Assembly (NCBI GenBank): GCA_964491605.1
Contig: CAZBGY010000014.1
Coordinates: 1-40,247 of the forward strand
DNA from: DRYS01 sp964491605
GTDB lineage: Archaea; Thermoproteota; CALKCG01; B24; DRYS01
Length of the DNA: 40,247 nucleotides
Reading direction: 5' to 3'
The position numbers and the translations under genes are program-made. Within the stretch, counting starts at the first letter, position 1. Each line of letters starts with the position of its first letter. Positions 24,384 to 32,584 of the stretch are shown one piece after another. The notes beneath the pieces are model-generated. The model was given only the letters and a program-made list of their open reading frames with translations. It was not told where the DNA came from and ran no database searches.

Positions 24384-26651
24384 GTGTCATCTACTCAGAA
24401 GTTTAAGGAGATACAGCTTAGGGTTGCGGAAGCATACGCTAGAGACGTAGGTAGAGGTATAGTACGTATGGATCCTAAAGCTATGGAGGAGGCAGGTATA
24501 TCCACAGGAGATGCTGTGGAAATCATAGGTAAGAAGAGGACTGCAGCTATATGCTGGCCTACCCACCCTGAAGATTACGGTAAAGGTATCATAAGGATGG
24601 ATGGATACACCAGGGCTAACGCAGATGTATCGATAGATGATAGGGTTAAAGTTAGGAAAGTGGAGCCTAGAAAGCTCTCCAAGGTAATTTTAGCCCCTAC
24701 AGAGCCTTTAAGGATTATGGGTGGGGAAGTCTACCTATCAAGGGTTCTTGAGGGTAGGGTAGTAGCTAAAAACGATGCAATCCCGGTGGGTATAATGGGA
24801 CGTGAAGTATCCTTCGTAGTAGTAGGTATGGAGCCGTCTGCTAGGGTGGGTATAGTTTCGAAGAATACTAGTATAGTTATATCCGATAGGCCTCCTAGAG
24901 TACCTGTATCCGGCATACCGAGGGTAACATACGAGGATATAGGCGGCTTATCCGAACAGATACAGAAGCTTAGAGAGATGATAGAGCTTCCATTAAGACA
25001 CCCAGAACTATTCGAGAGATTAGGCGTAGAACCTCCTAAAGGTGTATTGCTGTATGGTCCTCCAGGAACTGGTAAAACGTTGTTAGCTAAAGCCGTAGCT
25101 AACGAGAGTGATGCATATTTCATAAGCATAAACGGGCCTGAGATTATGAGTAAGTTTTACGGTGAGTCTGAAGCTAGGCTTAGAGAAATATTCAAGAAGG
25201 CTGAGGAGAATGCTCCTGCTATAATATTCATAGATGAACTAGATTCCATAGCCCCTAAGAGGGAGGAGGTAACAGGAGAAGTAGAAAGAAGGGTTGTAGC
25301 ACAACTACTAGCACTAATGGATGGATTGACGACTCGTGGTAACGTCATCGTTATAGGTGCTACCAATAGACCTAACGCTCTAGATCCAGCTCTACGTAGA
25401 CCTGGAAGATTCGATAGGGAGATAGAAGTCGGTGTACCTGATGAGAAAGGTAGACTAGAAATACTACAAATACACACGAGGAATATGCCTCTAACGGAGG
25501 ATGTGGATCTTAAGAAGCTTGCAAGCATCACTCACGGGTTTGTAGGAGCCGATCTAGCAGCTCTATGCAAAGAAGCTGCTATGAGAGCTCTCAGGCGGAT
25601 TCTACCGGAGATAGATCTAGAGGTTGATGAAATACCTGCGGAGATTCTGGAGAAGCTTAAAGTAACTATGAACGATTTCCTTGAAGCATTAAAGGAGGTG
25701 GAGCCGTCAGCTATGAGGGAGGTATATGTAGAGATACCTAACGTTAGATGGGATGATATAGGCGGTCTTAAGGAAGCTAAAGAAGAACTTAGACAAGCTG
25801 TTGAATGGCCGTTAAAGTATCCTGAGCTATTCGCTCATACAGGTCTTAAACCACCGAAAGGTATACTACTATACGGTCCTCCAGGAACTGGTAAAACGTT
25901 GTTAGCTAAAGCCGTAGCTACCGAGAGTGAAGCTAATTTCATAAGTGTTAAGGGGCCTGAACTACTATCGAAGTGGGTTGGGGAATCTGAAAGAGCTGTA
26001 AGAGAGGTATTCAGAAAGGCTCGTATGGCTGCTCCATGCGTAATATTCTTCGATGAATTCGATTCGATAGCACCTGTGAGAGGTGGAGGTTATGGTGATA
26101 GCCACGTAACCGAGAGAGTGATAAGTCAGCTTCTAACCGAGCTGGATGGGATAGAGGAGCTTAGAGGCGTCGTGGTTATAGCAGCTACGAACAGACCTGA
26201 TATAGTGGATCCAGCTTTACTCAGACCAGGTAGATTCGATCGTCTAATATACATACCTCCACCAGACTATGAAGCTAGACTTGAAATATTCAAGATACAT
26301 ACGAAGAATAAGCCTCTAGCCGGAGATGTATCCCTCGAAGAGCTTGCGAGGATAACCGAAGGCTACACTGGAGCGGATATCGCTGCTCTATGCAATACAG
26401 CGGCTATGGCTGCTCTTAAAGAATTCCTATCGAAAGTTAGGGATCCTGAAGAGGCTAAGCAGAGAGTTAGCGAGCTTAAGATATACATGAAACATTTCAG
26501 AGAGGCGTTAACAAAGGTAAAACCGCTATCGCCGCAGCTATTACAATTCTACGATGAAATAGCTAAAAGGTTCCAGGAAGGCTTCAGAGCTGTACGTCCA
26601 TCAGTCGAAGTTAAAGCTGAAATACCTAGCACGAAATCATCTATAGTTTGA
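24384..26651 (+). CDS. CDC48/VAT AAA+ ATPase
   Basis: A hexameric unfoldase that feeds proteins to degradation. It has an N-domain (double-psi barrel, about 1-190), D1 with Walker A GPPGTGKT (about 225) and Walker B IIFIDELDSIA, and D2 with Walker A GPPGTGKT (about 498) and Walker B VIFFDEFDSIA. Both domains have NRP sensor segments (ATNRPNALDPALRRPGRFDR, ATNRPDIVDPALLRPGRFDR). I prefer GTG 24384 (755 residues), eight bases after AAGGAGGTG, over TTG 24357, because the predicted transcript start lies at about 24358. The C-terminus lacks the HbYX-like tail of some homologues. It is probably controlled by the divergent Phr-like regulator. Confidence 0.96.
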   Translation: MSSTQKFKEIQLRVAEAYARDVGRGIVRMDPKAMEEAGISTGDAVEIIGKKRTAAICWPTHPEDYGKGIIRMDGYTRANADVSIDDRVKVRKVEPRKLSKVILAPTEPLRIMGGEVYLSRVLEGRVVAKNDAIPVGIMGREVSFVVVGMEPSARVGIVSKNTSIVISDRPPRVPVSGIPRVTYEDIGGLSEQIQKLREMIELPLRHPELFERLGVEPPKGVLLYGPPGTGKTLLAKAVANESDAYFISINGPEIMSKFYGESEARLREIFKKAEENAPAIIFIDELDSIAPKREEVTGEVERRVVAQLLALMDGLTTRGNVIVIGATNRPNALDPALRRPGRFDREIEVGVPDEKGRLEILQIHTRNMPLTEDVDLKKLASITHGFVGADLAALCKEAAMRALRRILPEIDLEVDEIPAEILEKLKVTMNDFLEALKEVEPSAMREVYVEIPNVRWDDIGGLKEAKEELRQAVEWPLKYPELFAHTGLKPPKGILLYGPPGTGKTLLAKAVATESEANFISVKGPELLSKWVGESERAVREVFRKARMAAPCVIFFDEFDSIAPVRGGGYGDSHVTERVISQLLTELDGIEELRGVVVIAATNRPDIVDPALLRPGRFDRLIYIPPPDYEARLEIFKIHTKNKPLAGDVSLEELARITEGYTGADIAALCNTAAMAALKEFLSKVRDPEEAKQRVSELKIYMKHFREALTKVKPLSPQLLQFYDEIAKRFQEGFRAVRPSVEVKAEIPSTKSSIV

Positions 26652-26715
26652 TGAATCTTACGATAACATACTTTATCTATCTTCTATAATCCTAAACACA
26701 CCTTGATTAAGCTTG

Positions 26716-27132
26716 ATGAGTAGAAGAGATATCAGGGATATAAGACTATGGAGACGCAGAGGATTTTATAGCGAGCGAGTATTAGTTCAACTACTAGCTA
26801 GGAAGGGATATAGGGCTGTAAGGATACCTGTATCCAATCCTAGTAAAGCATCCCTTCCAGATGTTTTTGCGAGTAGAGGAAGCCATATATACGCGTTCGA
26901 AGTAAAGAACCAAGATTACTACGTCTATATCGAGAAGAAGCAGCTTGATAAACTATTCAACTTCCTAGATATGTTCTCCCTCTACCCTTGGGAGCTTAAA
27001 CATGCGGTGATAGCCTGCCACTTCGGTAAGAGGTGGATTTTCAAAGAAGTTAAGAAAGATGAATACGATAAACTAGCTGAAAAGGATGTTATAAGAATCG
27101 TAAAGAGGAGTCGAAGCAACTGGCAACCTTAA
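26716..27132 (+). CDS. hjc: Holliday junction resolvase Hjc
   Basis: A dimeric archaeal resolvase that cuts four-way DNA junctions at the end of recombination. The nuclease site is complete: Glu in SERVLVQLLARKGY (about 21), Asp in ASLPDVFA and the E-x-K pair in FEVKNQDYYVY, with the family stretch VRIPVSNPSK between. The family's basic N-terminus is present. The 138-residue length fits. I chose ATG 26716 over the TTG one codon before. It is a monocistronic gene between cdc48 and a tRNA. Confidence 0.93.
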   Translation: MSRRDIRDIRLWRRRGFYSERVLVQLLARKGYRAVRIPVSNPSKASLPDVFASRGSHIYAFEVKNQDYYVYIEKKQLDKLFNFLDMFSLYPWELKHAVIACHFGKRWIFKEVKKDEYDKLAEKDVIRIVKRSRSNWQP

Positions 27133-27159
27133 CTTCCTTCACTCGCCTGCAGGAAAACC

Positions 27160-27167
27160 TTTAAAAG
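27160..27167 (+). promoter_or_regulatory. TATA box of the CAU tRNA gene
   Basis: TTTAAAAG lies 28-35 bases upstream of the tRNA 5' end, preceded by the purine-rich AGGAAAACC in the BRE position. This is the spacing expected for an archaeal stable RNA promoter. Confidence 0.55.
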
Positions 27168-27194
27168 ATCTAATCTTCACTTCTTTAAAGGTGG

Positions 27195-27268
27195 GGGCCC
27201 GTAGCTCAGCCAGGCAGAGCGGCAGGCTCATAACCTGTTGGTCGGGCGTTCGAATCGCCCCGGGCCCA
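27195..27268 (+). tRNA. tRNA with CAU anticodon (probably tRNA-Ile2, otherwise elongator Met)
   Basis: A 74-base cloverleaf. The acceptor pairs GGGCCCG with CGGGCCC, the D arm is GCTC/GAGC, the anticodon stem GCAGG/CCTGT surrounds loop CTCATAA, and the T arm is GGGCG-TTCGAAT-CGCCC. The discriminator is A. The anticodon stem lacks the three G:C pairs of an initiator. The GGGCCCG acceptor resembles archaeal tRNA-Ile2, whose C34 becomes agmatidine through TiaS, but elongator tRNA-Met also reads CAT in the gene. The tRNA call is firm; the amino-acid identity is tentative. Confidence 0.9.
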
Positions 27269-27357
27269 TATAGGAACCCTATACGCATTTTAATCAATCC
27301 TGCTTTAAGTATAAGATCAGATACTTCTCTAACCAGAGGTCTTCGAGGGTGGGGTTT

Positions 27358-28527
27358 ATGTCTAAACCTTTAAGTCTAGGTTTAATCGGTTGCGGAGGTA
27401 TATCTGCCTCCCATATAAACGGGTTGAAGGAACTGTATACTCGTGGGCTCAGGGTGATCCGGATCGAAGCTGTATGCGATATCGTTTTGGAGAACGCTGA
27501 GAGAAGGGCTGGAGAGATAGCATTGATCCAGGGGTTTAAGCCTAGAGTCTACTCAAGCTTAGAGGATATGATCTCGAGGGAATCTATAGAGGCTGTAGAT
27601 ATATGTCTACCGCATGATCAGCATCACGTAGTTGCTATACGCTGCCTCGAGGAAGATCTACATGTAATGATAGAGAAGCCTTTAGCTATAACGATGAGAG
27701 CTGCCAAGCTTATCTTAGATAAGGCCTCCTCGAAGAATAAAGTTCTAGCCGTAGCTGAGAATTATCGTAGAACACCTGATAATCGCACCGTGAGATGGGT
27801 TGTGGATCAACATATGATAGGGGAGCCTAGAATGATATTCTGGTTGGGTTTAAGCTGGAGTCCTAAGCCTTGGGGTTGGAGGGAGGATAAGCTTAAAGCT
27901 GGTGGAAGCTGGGTTTTCGATGGAGGTGTACACATAGCCGATCTAGATCGATACCATCTTGGACGTGAAGCCATAGAGGTTTATGCTAAGAGTAAGATAT
28001 TCGAGCCTATGAAGGATGGTGTAAAAACCACTGTTGATGATGCTACGCTAGCTATAATAGAGTATGAAGGAGGCATATACTCTCAGTGGTCTTGGTCTCG
28101 TATAGCTCCAGGCTTCCCACTGAATATTAGAGTAATCTACGGATCTAGAGGATCCATATATATGCCCGGTTTAACAAACTTCCCATCAGGGCATGTTAGG
28201 ATACAGATGGATGGATATGTGGAGGAGAGGAGTATAAGCTCCATCAGGGATGAGGCTTTGAAAGCCGTCGGATCAGATATTCTCGAGGAGATGTTCCCTA
28301 GAGGTGTGACAGATTCCTTCGCTATAGAACTATACGATTTCTATAAAGCTATCATGTATGGACGTAAACCTGAAGTCGACGGGGTCGAAGCGTATAAGGA
28401 TATGGCTATACCCCTAGCCTTCTACGAATCATCGATCCTCGATAAACCTGTCAAAGTTAGGGATGTAGAGGAATTAAGGGTGGAGGAGTATCAAGCTGAG
28501 ATAAACGAGTATCTAGGTTTAAAGTAG
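27358..28527 (+). CDS. Gfo/Idh/MocA-family oxidoreductase (I)
   Basis: An NAD(P)-dependent dehydrogenase of the glucose-fructose oxidoreductase/inositol dehydrogenase family. The Rossmann N-terminus has LGLIGCGGISASH, then AVCDI, AVDICLPHDQHH, the characteristic IEKPLAI (about 105) and the catalytic region GGSWVFDGGVHIADLDRY with Asp and His. The 389-residue length is usual. ATG 27358 sits five bases after GGGTGG, which is better than GTG 27349. It is convergent with the second Gfo/Idh gene, the two stops being 14 bases apart. The substrate, a sugar, polyol or cyclitol, cannot be read from sequence. Confidence 0.9.
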   Translation: MSKPLSLGLIGCGGISASHINGLKELYTRGLRVIRIEAVCDIVLENAERRAGEIALIQGFKPRVYSSLEDMISRESIEAVDICLPHDQHHVVAIRCLEEDLHVMIEKPLAITMRAAKLILDKASSKNKVLAVAENYRRTPDNRTVRWVVDQHMIGEPRMIFWLGLSWSPKPWGWREDKLKAGGSWVFDGGVHIADLDRYHLGREAIEVYAKSKIFEPMKDGVKTTVDDATLAIIEYEGGIYSQWSWSRIAPGFPLNIRVIYGSRGSIYMPGLTNFPSGHVRIQMDGYVEERSISSIRDEALKAVGSDILEEMFPRGVTDSFAIELYDFYKAIMYGRKPEVDGVEAYKDMAIPLAFYESSILDKPVKVRDVEELRVEEYQAEINEYLGLK

Positions 28528-28541
28528 CTCCATCTTAAGAT

Positions 28542-29693
28542 TTAACGGTAAACTATCTCTATCCTCCTCCCACTCCTCGCAGATTCTATTATCGCATCAC
28601 ATATCTCTGCACAGCGGTATCCATCCTCGAAGGTGGCGCCGTACGGCTCTATAGGTTTATCCTCGATTAGGCATCTTAGGAAGTGGTGAAGTTCGTTAAC
28701 GAATGTATGCTCCCAACCGATTATATGACCTGGAGGCCAATATGCCCTTATGAATGGATGCGCATCGGATTCTGTAACGAGTATATCCCTCCATCCCTCT
28801 GTAGCTTTATCACCTACGATGTAGACTCTCAACTCATTCAATCTCTCAAGGTTAAATTCTATAGAGCCTTTCTCACCATTTATCTCGAAACAGTTATAGT
28901 TCTTCCGTCCAGTAGCAAACCTACTCGCTTCCAACGTACCTATAGCTCCATTCTCAAATTCTACCGTCGCTACGAAAGCATCATCGACCGTGACCCTACC
29001 TCTCTTCGAGGGATCGCTCTCTAGAGGTCTCTCCTCTATGAACGTCCTAGTTACACCTGTAACCGCTTTAACCTCCCCTACGAGGAACCTCGCTAGATCG
29101 ATTATATGGCTTCCTAGATCTCCTAGGGCGCCTGATCCAGCTTCCTCAGCTCTAAGCCTCCATACCAACGGGAAGTTAGGATCTATGATCCAATCTTGAA
29201 GGTATCGCGCTCTGAAATGGTATACACGGCCTAGAACCCCCTCCTCTATAAGCTTACGAGCAAGCATAACAGCTGGTACAAACCTATAGTTAAATGCACA
29301 CATAGCTTTAACACCGGTTCTACGAGCTACATCCCTCATCTCCATAGCTTCGGAAGCGTTGCGTGCTAAAGGCTTCTCGCATACGACGTGCTTACCATTC
29401 TCCATAGCTTCTATACATGGATCCTTATGCATATGATTCGGTAGACCGTTATCCACTATATCGACTTCAGGGTCTTTAACGGCTTGCATCCAATCGGTCG
29501 TATACCTTTTATACCCATACCTTACCGCAGCATCTCTAACCCGCTCTTCGCTCCTCCCATATATTACTATCAGTTTAGGTATAGCTGGTGGAGGCCAGAA
29601 GAATACAGGTATATCCATCCAAGCATGGCTATGAGCTTTACCCATGAAAGCGTATCCAAGCATAGCTACACCTACTTCTCTAAGACTAGACAT
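28542..29693 (-). CDS. Gfo/Idh/MocA-family oxidoreductase (II)
   Basis: A second family member, 383 residues, not a close copy of the first. It has the nucleotide loop MLGYAFMGKAHSHAW (GxAxxG type), VDNGLPNHMH, CEKPLARNASEAME, and the catalytic stretch SGALGDLGSHIIDLARF with Asp and His. The tryptophan-rich tail around AYWPPGHIIGWEHTFVNELHHFL is typical of the sub-family with myo-inositol or sugar-amine substrates, though not diagnostic. It is divergent from the TIM-barrel isomerase across about 115 bases. The two dehydrogenases may act on successive or opposite oxidation steps. Confidence 0.9.
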   Translation of the reverse strand: MSSLREVGVAMLGYAFMGKAHSHAWMDIPVFFWPPPAIPKLIVIYGRSEERVRDAAVRYGYKRYTTDWMQAVKDPEVDIVDNGLPNHMHKDPCIEAMENGKHVVCEKPLARNASEAMEMRDVARRTGVKAMCAFNYRFVPAVMLARKLIEEGVLGRVYHFRARYLQDWIIDPNFPLVWRLRAEEAGSGALGDLGSHIIDLARFLVGEVKAVTGVTRTFIEERPLESDPSKRGRVTVDDAFVATVEFENGAIGTLEASRFATGRKNYNCFEINGEKGSIEFNLERLNELRVYIVGDKATEGWRDILVTESDAHPFIRAYWPPGHIIGWEHTFVNELHHFLRCLIEDKPIEPYGATFEDGYRCAEICDAIIESARSGRRIEIVYR

Positions 29694-29816
29694 ATACAGT
29701 CACCAGTTAATTGATAGGTGCTCTTCCCCCTTTTAAAATTGTTTATAGATGTCCTAGGATTAGAACCATAAAATCTTAATATCCTATACACGTATAACTA
29801 GGATGTAGTGGTATCT

Positions 29817-30782
29817 ATGGTTATGAAGGTAGGTTTCCTAACCGTAGCGTTCAACGATTGGCCTCTGGATAAGGTGCTAGACCATATATCCAAGCTTGGA
29901 TATGAAGCCGTAGAGCTTGCAGCGTGGAAAGCTAGCAATCATCTAAACCTGGAGAGGATCCTATCAGGAGGTGCAAGCGAGCTTACGAGGATCGTTAAAT
30001 CTAAAGGTCTAATTATATCTGCTCTAAGCAATCATCTAGAATCCCAGCTCGTGTTAGGACCGCATGATAACTCTACAGATGAATGGTTTAAAGGTACGCC
30101 TGATGAGAAGATCGCATACGGTATTAAGCGTACGAAGATGACGATAGAGGCTGCGAGCCTCCTAGATGTACCGGTCGTATGCGGTTTTGTAGGTCATCCA
30201 AACTGGAGTTCATGGTATATCTTCCCTCCAGCATACGAAAGGATGTGGGATATCTACTGGAAGCTCTTCGAGGAGAGGTGGGGTGAAATAATAGATTTCG
30301 CATCCGAGCATAAAGTTAAATTCGCCCATGAAGTTCATCCGCAAGAAATGGCTTACAACCTTTACACGGCTAAGAAAGCTCTCGAAGTTATTAAGCGGAA
30401 TAATTTCGGATTCAATTTCGATCCAAGCCACCTGGTATGGCAGGGCATAGACCCTGTAGTATTCATACATGAGCTTGGAGATAGGATATACCATGTTCAT
30501 GCTAAGGATGTAGAAGTTGTTAAGGAGGCAGTAGCTTATGATGGTGTCCTATCGACTGGATCCTGGATGAGGAGAGGTAGAGGTATGAGGTTTAGGGTTC
30601 CAGGCTGGGGTGATGTCGATTGGCGTCGTATAATCACAGCGTTAATCGAAGTAGGCTACGACTACGTCCTATCGTTTGAACACGAAGATCCTGTTATGTC
30701 CCCTGAAGATGGAGTTGAGAAAGCTATATCATATCTGAAACCTTTAATCATAAGGAAGCCTCTGGAGCGAGTTTGGTGGTAG
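29817..30782 (+). CDS. Xylose-isomerase-like TIM-barrel sugar isomerase/epimerase
   Basis: About 321 residues of the sugar phosphate isomerase/epimerase superfamily. Metal ligands are visible: Glu in AHEVHPQE, Asp and His in NFDPSHLVW, His in HVHAKDVE and Glu in LSFEHEDP. The R-x-P-G-W-G-D-V-D-W segment is common in members that accompany Gfo/Idh dehydrogenases, such as inosose dehydratase/isomerase types and recently described 3-keto-glycoside lyases. ATG 29817 or ATG 29823 is the likely start; GTG 29808 would add a few residues without support. The ThDP enzyme follows after 58 bases. Confidence 0.85.
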   Translation: MVMKVGFLTVAFNDWPLDKVLDHISKLGYEAVELAAWKASNHLNLERILSGGASELTRIVKSKGLIISALSNHLESQLVLGPHDNSTDEWFKGTPDEKIAYGIKRTKMTIEAASLLDVPVVCGFVGHPNWSSWYIFPPAYERMWDIYWKLFEERWGEIIDFASEHKVKFAHEVHPQEMAYNLYTAKKALEVIKRNNFGFNFDPSHLVWQGIDPVVFIHELGDRIYHVHAKDVEVVKEAVAYDGVLSTGSWMRRGRGMRFRVPGWGDVDWRRIITALIEVGYDYVLSFEHEDPVMSPEDGVEKAISYLKPLIIRKPLERVWW

Positions 30783-30840
30783 ATAGGAGCTAAGAATATT
30801 CTTCTCCATTCTATTTTTTAATCGAGAGTTAGTAGGAACG

Positions 30841-32523
30841 GTGGATACACCTGTGAGGATAGCGGAAGTAATTGTGAAAACCCTTGAGAAGCTTGGTGTA
30901 GACTTCATATTCGGTATACCGGGATCCCAAACATGCCCATTCTACGATGCACTATACTCATCAACGATAAAGCATATACTGGTTAGACATGAACAATCCG
31001 CTGCGTATATGGCTGATGCCTACGCTAAGCTTACCGGTAGACCCGGCGTCTGCGATGGTACTGGTGGACCTGGAGCAACAAACTTAGTAACAGGTGTAGC
31101 TACGTCATGGACCGATCGTACCCCGGTAATGGTGATCACAGGCCAACAGCCTCTAACAGAGCTGGGTAGAGGTACTTTCCAGGAGCTCGATCATACCGCT
31201 ATATTCTCTTCCATCACTAAACGTTCTATAAGGCTTTCAAGCTCTATGGATGTAGCTTCTATCGTTAGGGAGGCTTACAGGTTATCGATCGAAGGTAGAC
31301 CTGGACCGGTGCATATAGATATGCCGCTGGATATCCAGTTAGCCGATCTACCCATCGAAGATGTAGAATTCCATGATGGTGTATCTATGGTAGATATCGA
31401 GAAGCCTGTAGTCGATAGAGAAGCGATAAGAAGAGCTGTCGCTCTCTTAGCTTCATCCCATAAGCCTTTAATAATCGTAGGTGGAGGGATCCACTACTCG
31501 GGTGCAGGTGCATGGATCGAAGTTAGAGCTTTAGCAGAGTATATGGCGATACCTGTAGCTACAACCTTCAACGGTAGAGGATCGTTCCCAGAGGATCATC
31601 CTTTATCAGCTGGAAGGATGGGTGTAAACGCGGCATCATACACAGATGAGATACTATTATCGGCTGATACTATACTAGCTGTAGGATGTAGGTTCGCGGC
31701 TCTCAGCACTCGCCGTTGGAGTAATCTGAATCGTGAAGCTACCTTGATACATGTAGATATAGATCCATCGGTTATAGGTTTAAACTATAGGGTGGATACG
31801 GCTATAATAGGTGACGCGAAGTCTGTTCTAAGATGCATGATCGAGGAAGCCTCGAAATTAAGCGATGTAGGAGTATCCAGACGTAGGGAGTGGCTTAGAT
31901 TCCTTGAGGAAGCTAAAGAGAGGTGGAGGCAATCCGCCTGGTTCTCCAAGATCTACTCAGATGAGACTCCTCTGAAGCCTCAGAGAGTGTGTTACGAGAT
32001 AAGGAGGGTTTTCGATCGATCCACCATATTCACGCTCGATGCAGGTAACAATAAGCTCTGGGCGTCAACCTTCCTCGAGATATACGAGCCTAGGACATGG
32101 ATACAATCGGGATGCTTCGGTCCTATGGGCTATGCACTACCTGCAGCTCTATCATGCAAGCTGATAAAACCTGAGAGGATCGTAGCTGCTATATGTGGTG
32201 ATGGAGGGTTCTACATGAGTCTGCATGAGCTATCTACAGCTATCCAAGAGAATATACCTGTTATAGTATGCATATTCAATGATGGTGCTCTAGGCACTAT
32301 AAAGCACCGTCAGATGCTGAATTATAGTGGGAGATACATCTCCGTAGATCTAGCTAACCCTAGCTTCGCTAGGATAGCGGAAGCCTTCGGGTGCTATGGT
32401 TTAGATGTTAAAACACCCACTCAGCTTAGATCAGCTTTAGAAGAAGGGTTAAAAGCTAATAGAGCAGGTGAAACGGTCGTACTAGATATACATATAGATG
32501 GATCAGAGCTCCTCCCACCCTGA
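30841..32523 (+). CDS. Acetolactate-synthase-family ThDP-dependent enzyme
   Basis: A three-domain ThDP enzyme of 560 residues. The N-terminal catalytic Glu is in VRHEQSAAYMADAYAKLTG, followed by CDGTGGPGATNLVTGVA and the FQELDH loop. The middle domain has NGRGSFPEDHPLSAGRMG. The C-terminal ThDP motif is CGDGGFYMSLHELSTA...VIVCIFNDGALG, with ND in place of the acetohydroxyacid synthase NN. True anabolic large subunits usually sit with ilvN or ilvC, which are absent here, and the neighbours are polyol-type enzymes. An acyloin lyase or diketone hydrolase (IolD-like chemistry) or other carboligase is as likely as acetolactate synthase. The GTG start has a TATA-like run about 20-28 bases upstream. 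Confidence 0.82.
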   Translation: MDTPVRIAEVIVKTLEKLGVDFIFGIPGSQTCPFYDALYSSTIKHILVRHEQSAAYMADAYAKLTGRPGVCDGTGGPGATNLVTGVATSWTDRTPVMVITGQQPLTELGRGTFQELDHTAIFSSITKRSIRLSSSMDVASIVREAYRLSIEGRPGPVHIDMPLDIQLADLPIEDVEFHDGVSMVDIEKPVVDREAIRRAVALLASSHKPLIIVGGGIHYSGAGAWIEVRALAEYMAIPVATTFNGRGSFPEDHPLSAGRMGVNAASYTDEILLSADTILAVGCRFAALSTRRWSNLNREATLIHVDIDPSVIGLNYRVDTAIIGDAKSVLRCMIEEASKLSDVGVSRRREWLRFLEEAKERWRQSAWFSKIYSDETPLKPQRVCYEIRRVFDRSTIFTLDAGNNKLWASTFLEIYEPRTWIQSGCFGPMGYALPAALSCKLIKPERIVAAICGDGGFYMSLHELSTAIQENIPVIVCIFNDGALGTIKHRQMLNYSGRYISVDLANPSFARIAEAFGCYGLDVKTPTQLRSALEEGLKANRAGETVVLDIHIDGSELLPP

Positions 32524-32584
32524 TACGGATAGTATTATAAGCATAATATGCCTCATCTAATCATCTATAGGTGTTTCAACATAT

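Noticed and set aside
27195..27268. Initiator tRNA-Met
   Set aside because: The anticodon stem lacks the three consecutive G:C pairs and the acceptor lacks the usual archaeal initiator sequence.
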